Source: Zerene cesonia (Eukaryota > Arthropoda > Insecta > Lepidoptera > Pieridae). From it: a stretch of DNA of 64,000 bases. Positions within the stretch are counted from its first letter, which is position 1; every line of letters begins with the position of its first letter. This document shows, piece by piece, positions 25,361 to 34,545 of the stretch. The notes beneath the pieces are model-generated. The model was not told the DNA's origin. It saw nothing but the letters and a program-made list of their open reading frames with translations, and made no database searches. The stretch covers positions 3,051,218 through 3,115,217 of the forward strand of contig NC_052126.1 of assembly GCF_012273895.1 (NCBI RefSeq), written 5' to 3'. A program made the position numbers and the translations under genes.

Positions 25361-26560
25361 TGTAAAGCACTTTGAGGAGATTGGTAAAATTGTAGAGTGG
25401 GGGGAGTTTACATCGCGAAATACAGAAAAATAAATCACCTTGTTGGGTAATTAATGTTAGCTTATTGCATATTTGAAAGTAAATAAACCACACCACCATA
25501 ATAAACTAACCAATAAAAATTATTATTACAGACTTTCGTTTAAAATTATAATGTTTGAAATTGCAATGCCATAATATGCATTTTTGTCTTTCCACAGATC
25601 CATCGAATCTTCGTTAAGCATTTGAGTAGAATTCGATCTTTTATTTTACAATAAGCTAGATAGTTATCGCTTAGATAAGCGTAGATTAGACATTAAGCAA
25701 TGTGTTGTGGGTGCGGGGAGATATATAAGGGTTAAGCGTAGTCTACACGAGGATAGGTTTAATGATTTAAAAAAAATATGATAAATAATCATTTTTAATG
25801 TATGCAATTAAATGTACCAGCTTTGCCGGAGATCTTGTTCGCGTGGGAGTCTATGAAATGCGTTTTTTCTCGCGTATTATGTAATTTTTTTCGTTTTTGC
25901 TCCACTCGTATCGGTCGTAGCGTAATGTTTATATAGCTTATAGCCTTCAACACGCACCAATGGTTCTCGAGATTAGCGCGTTCAATCAAACAATTTCTTC
26001 AATTAAATAATTGTGACCTGTGTGTTTGTCAAACTGTTAATTTTGAGTCAAATAGGATTGTTTTAGGTGCACCCATGAATTTATTGATTTTCTTATTTTC
26101 AAAGGAAAGGAAAATATTAAATTAACCTTCAGTTGTAAAAAAGCATTTAAATTGAATTTTATGTTCTATTTATAAACTAACATTTTTAAACACTATCAAA
26201 AGTAAGATTAATTAGATGCTTACGTGTATTTTATTATTTTTAAAGATCGCATTGTTAATTTTAAATATACGGCGTAGATTTATAATTCTAAAAAAAAAAT
26301 CTGATAAAGTAATGCTAATACAAAATTAAATGTAATGTGAAAGGAATGAGCTAACACTTTTAAATATATTTTGTATTATATAAAGCTCGTGTAGATTTCG
26401 CTAAAGATCGTTTGTGCTACAAACACCATCGCTGGCACAAGTCAAATACGTAATTAAAGGAAATAGATAAGAATGATCACAGACATTGACGGCGCGAAGA
26501 ATGTACTTTGTCATTTTTTATGTGGATTTTAAATAAATAATTACATGCAATGTGTATTGT
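25095..26560 (+). other. p66 3' UTR
   Basis: No coding signal; contains the tandem repeat above, then AT-rich sequence. AATAAA at 26532-26537 is the best poly(A) signal, giving a 3' UTR of about 1.45 kb. The Mtap stop codon on the other strand is at 26630-26628. Confidence 0.6.
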
Positions 26561-26566
26561 TTTATT
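26561..26566 (-). terminator. Candidate Mtap poly(A) signal
   Basis: Minus-strand AATAAA 62 nt past the Mtap stop. Cleavage 10-25 nt downstream would fall at about 26535-26550, inside the expected end of the convergent p66 transcript (AATAAA at 26532-26537 on the plus strand). Confidence 0.55.
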
Positions 26567-26627
26567 ACTTTACAATATGATAAAAGTGTAAAATATTTGC
26601 TTATATGATGAGAATGGAATGCTTCGA

Positions 26628-29600
26628 TTATTCCTTTAGCATGATGGCGGACGAAACCAGATCCTGAAAAAGAAAATGGGTATAATACTGATTTACTGAA
26701 AATAATATTATTAGAATTTCAACTGTCTCCAGAAATTTAATATCTTGTTAGGTTTAGCCGTGAACTTAAGTATTATTGAAAGACGGGAAAATGAGTGTTG
26801 CCATGTAAAATGTAGATTAAATAAAAAACAACACGCAGAAATGAAAAATAAACACCTTGTGAGCTTCTAAATAGGCATGATCAGCTTTAGCGGCCAAAAT
26901 CTGTATAGCGTCTACGATGACATCGGCGGCTTTTTTCACATTTTTCGCAAATGCTTCAAGAACGTCGCTCACGCATACCTGAAATAATAAACATTTATAT
27001 ATTTGCTGCTTAAGAAAAAATGTAATTAGTGATTCGACTATTTCAAGATGTTAATACTTAATTGCTTATTGTATACAACAATGAACTAAAGCCTGATAGC
27101 TTCTGACTTTAAATTAAATGTACCTAATAAAATTTTTTAAAGACTTTAAAAACAGGAATAAAGATAAAAGTACCGATTTCTCATTTTCTCTCCAGCAGTC
27201 GTAATCAGTGACGAGTGCTACAGCTGCATAGCTCAGTCCCGCTTCCTTCGCTAACACTACCTGTAATGTGAATGCAATTAATGAATTCTGTTTAAAAAAA
27301 GACCAGTTGAAAATAACGAGTCTTATGTTTTTTAAACATATTTTTCATACTCCTGAAATCCAGTGATACATTTTTTTTATTCTGTCACTTATTCTAATGC
27401 CATTAGGGCATCTTTTCAGTTCGTAATTGTTCGGTAATCCATTTATATATTATATATATTTTTTGTTATACGAGAACATAATCATTTTTGTATTCAGCTC
27501 ACTTCTGGCACTGTAGTCATATTAACGAGATGACCGCCCCATTGGCGATGCATTAGGCTTTCTGCTCGACTGGAAAACCTGAAAAGTCAATTATAACTAT
27601 TTTATCTGTGTATCAAAGTTTTATGTCAGTATCAGTTAAAGATGTTTATGATTATATTTCCAGGGTATCGATTGCAAAACAATTGCAATGGGTCTAATAT
27701 AAGTTAAGATGCATTACGTGACCGAATGTGTAAATCAAGTAATTAATACATTTAGTCACATTAATAATAATTAAAGGCAAATGGCAGCACATCCAGTAGA
27801 ATGTTGGCGACCCTTCTTTTTGTTATTACAGGATGTTTTTGTTGTATATGCAAATAAAATAGTGCGAATCAAGCCGTCGAGCACTTCACACAGGACAAAT
27901 AAAATACATGCAATATTTTTATTTAGCATCCACACAATTAGCCTCACCTAGGTCCCTGTATAGTAACAACAGTGCCGCTATGATGGCAAGCGTAGCCCCT
28001 AGACGTCGCCGCGTGTGACAGCGCGTCGCGAGCCGACGCACAGAACGCGGGGAACATTGGCAAATGACAGACACCCTTTGGACCCCCCTCCGTGCGGTCG
28101 TAGAATGTGCATTTGCGACCCCATGTCCTGTAATTATTTTTTAAGATATGCGCCCCGGTTAGGGTTTTAGATTATGTAACAGATGATAACATTCGTATTA
28201 ATCAACATTTACAAATGCTTTGTAATAAACAATGTAGAACTTTATGTAAAGAATACATAGTTTTATAAGCAATATAGTTAATTAGAAAACCTTTAAACAA
28301 CATAGGAATTTCAGTACCACACAAACATGTATACACATCAAGCTAAATCTACCTTACCTATCAATAAAATCGTCAATAATAACCAGACTTCCCGGTTCGT
28401 AGTTCTCGACGAGGCTCCCCGTGGCCGTGGTGGCGATCACGTGCGTGCACCCCACTTCCTTTAGCGCCCATATGTTCGCACGGTAATTGACGTCACTGTA
28501 TACGAAATTACATTTAATTATTTAGCTTGTTTTCGTACTACGAGTCAATGCTTAGAATTCAATCGATTGTGTAGTAATTACCTCTCTTCAAAAAACAGGT
28601 AAACTCCAGAAATATTGCATGTTGGAAACTTCGATCATTAATAACACAATCAGGGACAGAGTCCACAAGTGCTGCTTTCCAAACAGTTCAATCATGGGCA
28701 TACCGTTCAAGTTCTCTTTTTGAGTTTGAATAATATTTTTATTATATATCTACCTACCTAGTTGTTTTTAAGTGTTTTAATCATTGAATGTTGGAACTTT
28801 GACGTGAAAGAATGTTTTCTACTTTTTTATTCAGTGCTAGGTAGTCTATGTATAACACATAAGGTGTACGTTCACGGTCAATCCATTTGGAGATACGATA
28901 AATGATTTATGTTAGATTGAGTGAGAGGAAATTAAATTTTTACAACAGTGAACAAGGACATTCACATTCACGATCAATTGTAGGCGTGGCCCGCGCCATT
29001 TGATGCGATGCATTTAACGTGACTGTGTATTATTACTACTACTCTTTGGTGACTGTCTACCTTTAGAATTTAAAGATCAGAAGTAAGACTAAATTCAACT
29101 CACACATATCTACTAAGTGAGTTGCGTAAAAATTTACAAGACAAAACATTATCATACTTCTTATTTTATGTGAAAATGGTAATCACATACTTAATCATTT
29201 TCTTTACTTGATGATATAGCGCTCAATTTATTTTCTCATTAGGTATACTTTCTTACCTGGGCTGGTACTGATGTTTTCTGCCATGTCGTGCGAGTATGAC
29301 ACAGGGCACGCCTTTAATAAAACCTTCAAGCAGAACATCAGACGGATTCCCGAACGGAGTGGTAACGGCGCGTTCCACGGGGTTCTCGAATAATCCTGGC
29401 TCATCGAAACCGGATCCTCCAATAATACCGATCTAAAATAATATTTCCCTTTGTATGGTATGAAGGCTCAAGGCACTCTAAACTTCTAACATCCGCTGTT
29501 AGTCAAACTTGTTACGTTACGTAAGCTGGCTCGATAATCCAATTTGAGTTATTTCTAGTAGTCTTATCCGTTTTCGATAGATTCCTACAAGGGATGGGTA

Positions 29601-31212
29601 CACATTGTGACCAGCTTCAGTACTTAAATTTCTTGCCCTACGAGATATAAACCCCAGTAAATTCATGTTATTACCTTATTACATAAATTATATGGGACCT
29701 TGATCTTTTAAATAAAACTCCTATATAGGCTAGATGATATTCAAACGAAAAATTCGTTTATATAAACAATCTCTTTGTCTGAAGTGTGACTATAATATTG
29801 TTTACACAGATAATGGGGTCTCAAGTTACACAATTTTTATTATAATTATTATTTTTAGCTGGAATATGACCATAAACAAAAATGAAAGACAAAGATAAAG
29901 AATAATTATAATAATTTATTCTAAAAGCTAACATACAACAAATGCAGTATATATAACAACAATTTGTACTATATTTAATAGTGTTGACTATTTCTCAAGT
30001 CCTTGTTGGAATTTAACCTCTTTTGTTTGTTCGTGGGCCTTTTGTAAGCTTTGTGCAATCTCAAAATATCTTTTTGATTCTTCTAAATTCTTTTCAACCC
30101 CATCACCCTTTTTATACATTAAGCTGACATTAGCGCAGGCATACACATGACCAAGCTCACATCCCCTCTTTGCGAATGAAAAGGCCTGTTTCATGTCTGG
30201 ACGGAGCAAATAGTCTAGAGTTTTGTTCTTTTCAGGGTTGTGAGGGTTGAATTGTTTTGGGTTTCTCGGTACTCCGCTGAGGTACATCCCTGCTAGATAG
30301 TGGCAAGCCATAGCTTCGTTGCTATCACAAGCTTTTTTCAAGTAGTTGTAACCTGTACACAAAGATAATAAATTATATCTGGTGTTGTGAACCTTTTTAT
30401 CAAAACCAATGCCATGTTTTAACTGCATTTTCTTACAATATTACAGAGTATGTATTAATATTTTTAATAATTTATGCTATTTCCACATGCAAAGGTTCTT
30501 AACATGATATTTAACATATTTCAATATAAAATAATATTAGGTTTGCAAGTCTTGTATCTTACCTTTAGGCACATCTTTTGGAGCTGTGGCGTCGGGGCCA
30601 GTCGCAGTGAGTAGCAAGCCAGCATGTAAGCAAGAAGTCGGATCATTTAATTCACAACCTTTTTCAAAAAACTTTAAAGCTTCCTCTGGTTCACTTTTAT
30701 TCCCGCCTTTACCAATTAATTTATAATTTCCGTACTTAAGGCAAGATTTTCCATAGTTATAGTCTAAACAGTTGCTTTTAAATACTGCAGCCGCTTTCGT
30801 GAAGTCTTTTTTAATTGCTTCTAAATAATCACCCAATAGGTGACACACTTCTGGCTTCTTTTCTTTGAAGCAACCGAATCTATATTCAACGCCAAGGTTC
30901 TCTACAAATTCCTTGACCTCTTCCTCTTTTTTTAAGTCATAAGCCATTATTGTATCGTAATTTTATAATAATATTAGGCAATCGGCAGCACGACCGCGAG
31001 AGGTTAGATAATACTTTGAAATATGTCAAAATGATAACCCTTATCAATCCGTAAACACTACCGTTGAGCAACTTTTTTATTAAATAAAGAAATTAAATTA
31101 TTGTAAGCCCTTTAAACGAAATTAAATGACTTTAAAAATAAACAGAATAATTTATATTTTCCCGTACATTACATTTATATTGAATTACCTTAATTTTAGT
31201 TGTATCTCCCAT
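26628..31212 (-). CDS. Mtap: S-methyl-5'-thioadenosine phosphorylase
   Basis: Eight exons (minus): 31189-31212, 29257-29432, 28358-28495, 27948-28127, 27503-27578, 27174-27260, 26856-26978, 26628-26663; 279 aa (human enzyme 283). It splits methylthioadenosine with phosphate into adenine and methylthioribose-1-phosphate, the first step of methionine salvage after polyamine synthesis; cytosolic trimer. Phosphate and nucleoside site motifs are in order: IGIIGGSGFDEPGL, TPFGNPSD, LARHGRKH, NYRANIWALKEVGCTHVIAT, ATGSL, VIIDDFIDRT, QGPRFSSRAESLM, NMTTVPEVVLAKEAGLSYA and VTDYDCW. The first exon encodes only eight residues (MGDTTKIK) and was found by matching the phase-0 acceptor at 29432. Its 1.76-kb first intron contains the complete Coa7 gene on the same strand. 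Confidence 0.95.
29915..29920 (-). terminator. Candidate Coa7 poly(A) signal
   Basis: Minus-strand AATAAA 68 nt past the Coa7 stop at 29988. If used, Coa7 terminates well inside Mtap intron 1 and the two genes have separate 3' ends. Confidence 0.5.
29988..30947 (-). CDS. Coa7: Cytochrome c oxidase assembly factor 7 (Sel1-repeat, nested gene)
   Basis: Two exons (minus): 30563-30947 and 29988-30352; 249 aa. COA7/RESA1 is a soluble protein of the mitochondrial intermembrane space needed for complex IV (and I) assembly; the human protein is an oxidative-folding client of MIA40 and has been reported to bind heme. The protein is built of five Sel1-like (TPR-type) repeats, with paired cysteines about seven or eight residues apart in successive repeats: GCFKEKKPEVCH, NCLDYNYGKSCLKYG, GCELNDPTSCLHAG, ACDSNEAMACHYLAGMYLSG and GCELGHVYACANVSLMYKKG. 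There is no cleavable signal, as in the family. The ATG at 30947-30945 gives MAYDLKKEEEVKEFVENLG, aligning with the family start. It sits inside Mtap intron 1, same strand, about 240 nt downstream of Mtap exon 1. Confidence 0.93.
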
Positions 31213-31770
31213 TATAAAATCGAAGTGATTTATAGCACTGTAATAAATAAGTTGTAGAAATAAGCAAAGAAAATAAGTTTGTTCTTTGAACAAATGTAGT
31301 TGGAATATTTAATAATTGTATCTTTATTTGAATTGTGCACTATGAAGTTGTGTTAATTCAACACTAAATAATAATTTGTTATTTGATAGGTAGGTAATTT
31401 ATCAAAGTTGAAAGATAAACTATTTGAACACAGATTATAAAGCTTAATATTGTCAACCCCATGATTAAATGTAAGAAAATGACCAAACACGACTTATTTG
31501 CTTAAAATCACCTACATTGAAAAAAAGTTTAGCGTATTCGAAAGATATGTAATAGTGCATTAATTTAATTTGGGCCTTGGGCAGCTTTTGAACGATATTG
31601 GTACCTATTAGAAACAGACATAGACTATACATATATTAGAATGATTTGACAGATTTACATTTTGAGGTTGACATTATTTTGTTTTTTTTCGGATTTCAGT
31701 TTTTATTTTCCAGAAATCAGTAAATAGTTAATACTTCAACATAGTTGAATTTCCTTGACTTGCTCTTAAA
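31213..31770. promoter_or_regulatory. Compact divergent promoter region between Mtap and heme oxygenase
   Basis: 558 nt, AT-rich, separating the Mtap ATG (minus) from the Ho ATG (plus). Both promoters and 5' UTRs must fit here. I looked for an antioxidant-response or stress-response type site upstream of Ho and saw none I could defend. Confidence 0.5.
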
Positions 31771-33405
31771 ATGGCACAAGTTAATGGTGAACTCTTTACT
31801 GCTCGCATGAGAAAAGCTACTCGGAAAATACATTCAGTGAGTGATGCACTTGTTAATGCTAAATTTGCCATTTGTGAGTATAAACTTCACTTCTATGGTT
31901 ATTTTATTTTTCTTAAAATTTTACTTGATTGAAATGTTGACTAACTTATATTTTTATAAAAAAAACTAATATTTAAAGTTACAAAAAAAACCCATTTCTA
32001 AATTTGATCATCTTTCCAGCATTAAGAGATGAAAAAGTATGGGGTGGAGGATTATTTGTCTTTTATCACATTTTCGCCTTCTTGGAGGATGCTAAGAAGA
32101 GATTGAACATGGCTGATTTTGACAAATTATTTGTACACAAAATTTTATTTAGGTTTGTTGAATTAGTTAATATCATTTGGAAGGTTTTTCTAAAACATTT
32201 ATTATTGTAATTTTATAAAGGTACATGGATGAATTGATGTCAATTGTCTTTTAACATTATTTTTGTTATTGTATTTAATAATAATAAAACTTATTATCAA
32301 TATTTATTTAATGTATAATACTAGAAGACCATCCCAGCTTCACCTATGGCATAGTAATAGCCTATAGCACTCAGGGTTAGTATGTATACAATGGGAAAAA
32401 TGTCCAATAAGAAGTTCCTGAGATTAATATGTATTCAAACAAACAAAACTCTTCAGTCTAATTCTTCTTACTTCATATAGGAAGATCCTATAGATTTTAA
32501 AAAAGTTGTGATCAGTGATGTACAATTTTGCCAAGGATAAATAAAGTATTCAATGTTTTCAGGAAGCATGCCTTTGAAGAAGATTTAGCTCATTATCTGG
32601 GCAGTGACTGGTGCAGGTTGCCAAAATCAGCTGCTTTGGAAAATTATTTAGAACATTTGCAAAACTTGGAAAAAGAAAATCCCCAGTTACTGATGGCATA
32701 TGTTTATCATCTGTATCTTGGCTTACTAAGTGGTGGCCAGATATTATCTAAAAAGCGGAACATGTTTGGGGATAGTAAGTTATAAGTGTTATGTCATAGT
32801 AGGTAACTGAGCTAGTGGTTCCCTTGTTGGTAAGCGATCACCACTGTCCATGGACATTTGCAGAGTAATGCCTGTGAATGCAATGCCCACTTTAAGGGGT
32901 AAGGGATAAGGAAATGATTGATAACTGGAAAAACAGAATGGACTGGGAAGGGTGAAGAAAAGATAACAGGCCTCTGGCTCTCCCACTCACCATACTAAAA
33001 CACAGTAGCATGTTATGTTACTGTAGGGGTGTGACCAAATTTGTACTGAACTGTGCTCGACACCCATGTCTATTTCTAGTTGTTTTATTATTTATTACTA
33101 ATATTTTTATTTCAGAAAATGCACCAACAGACACATACACAGACAAAGTAACCGACTTCACAGGAGTTGATATTGCGCAGCTTAAAAATGATTTTCGAGC
33201 GGCCATGGACGAGATTGCAGATCACATGACAGAAGAAGAACAACAAGCATTTATTGAAGAGAGTAATCAAGTTTTTCTAATGAATAACCTCATTGTTAAT
33301 TCTGTGGGTGGTCAGAATAAAGTTCTGTATAGCTTGTTCTATAAAACTTCAGCTGTTGTGTTGCTTTTGGCTGGTGTTGTTATGGCGTATAGAATGCACA
33401 AATAG
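31771..33405 (+). CDS. Ho: Heme oxygenase, membrane-anchored
   Basis: Four exons: 31771-31873, 32020-32152, 32563-32774, 33116-33405; 245 aa. It opens heme to biliverdin, CO and iron on the cytosolic face of the ER, with electrons from cytochrome P450 reductase. The proximal histidine lies in RMRKATRKIHSVSDALVNAK (His about residue 21). The distal helix glycines are in YHLYLGLLSGGQILSKK. ALRDEKVWGGGLFVFYHIFA is the heme-pocket region between them. A C-terminal tail anchor, VVLLLAGVVMAY followed by RMHK, matches ER-type heme oxygenases. The distal helix has Leu where mammalian enzymes have the catalytic Asp140. The last intron carries a SINE. The gene is divergent from Mtap and convergent with the lipid-transfer gene. 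Confidence 0.94.
32331..32464 (-). mobile_element. Degraded Helitron-like repeat in Ho intron 2
   Basis: CTAGAAGACCATCCCAGCTT, ATAGCCTATAGCACTCAGGG and GAAGTTCCTGAGATTA resemble the third Helitron family (45505-45666). Ends are poorly preserved. Confidence 0.4.
32790..33050 (-). mobile_element. SINE copy in Ho intron 3
   Basis: Reverse-orientation copy of the poly(A) SINE: TGTCATAGTAGGTAACTGAG, GGTAAGCGATCACCACTG, ACTGGGAAGGGTGAAGAAAA and GTAGGGGTGTG. It occupies most of the 341-nt intron between the last two coding exons. Confidence 0.65.
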
Positions 33406-34545
33406 TTTTCTAGATGCATAAATGTTGTAGTGGATTTTAAAGTTGTGTTTGTTTTCATTGTTGACTTTTTATGTTGTATAATAATCACTGGTTATATATG
33501 GAGAGTGATTTATTAAAGTTTTGTATTACATAGCTATAAATTGAGCAAATCCAATAGATAATACTCATTAGTAAACAATTGTTACAGTTTAAATTTTAGT
33601 TTTATAGCATTGAAATGCTTTATAATGTAAATTTTGCAGTTCTATATTTTTTATTGTCGATGTAACATATATATTGAATTTAATAATAATTTGTTGCTTA
33701 GTGTTGAAAGAACAATGATCAATGTCTATAATTTTGTTTTAGAGCTTCGGTTTGAAGGAGATTATTAATTTTATCTATAGATAGTACTTGTACTTTAAAA
33801 GTGATATTTAACGTGTTTAGTCAGCTTCCTATAAAATTGTGATTATATAATTTAAGTGAAATGAATGTAGACCAAACATTTTTATTTTATTAAAGACTGA
33901 TTCTATATTATTGTTTTTTATTTTCTTCATAAGCTTATTATAATTATAACATTGTTTTGAAATGTTGAGAGATGGTACTTATAAAAGTAAACTGCCTGTA
34001 AATTGCAACCAAACCAAATTTTATTGGGTCCACCCGGATAAATAAACACAAAAAATACAATGGAATTGTTAAAACTCTTTTGAAGTTGGTTCAAAAACCT
34101 TCATAGTTATTTTTATGTACTTGTATAAGCTTAGATATATGAGTAAATTAGCTGGTATTAGCTAATGTCAGTGCTTCTAAAGAGGTATGTTTTGGGATGT
34201 ATAAAGCAAATACAGTGAAAATAAAACAATGATTTACTACGTAAAAATAATTTATTGCAAACACGCACTAAATTAAGTCTGTCATATATACTAGTTACAA
34301 TATTAATTAATTAATAATTATTCTCTAAAATATATTGGCACATAGGTTAATGAATTTAGGAACTTCATAGTTATATACGTAGAGATTATTAATTTTTTCA
34401 AATACAGCTTTATTACAAAAGAGCAAGATCTATTAATTGGAGTATCATGTTTGTTAATTGACAAATATTTTATGTACAATAAAATGTAGTTTTCTGTAGT
34501 TACGTTGTTACTATTTTAATAAAGACTATTTTTCCTCAATAAGAT
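33406..34545. other. Convergent 3' region of Ho and the lipid-transfer gene
   Basis: AT-rich, no exon. TTTATTAAAG at about 33510 and ATTAAA near 33890 are possible Ho poly(A) signals. On the minus strand AATAAA at 34251-34256 would end the lipid-transfer transcript. A 33593-33625 segment (TTTTATAGCATTGAAATGCT) matches terminal sequence of a repeat also seen near 18730, 48800 and 58220. Confidence 0.5.

Noticed and set aside
26628..31212. Purine nucleoside phosphorylase rather than Mtap
   Set aside because: TTATGSL, QGPRFSSRAES, NMTTVPE and VTDYDCW match the methylthioadenosine phosphorylase branch.
31213..31770. Antioxidant-response element upstream of heme oxygenase
   Set aside because: No TGACnnnGC-type site was seen on either strand.
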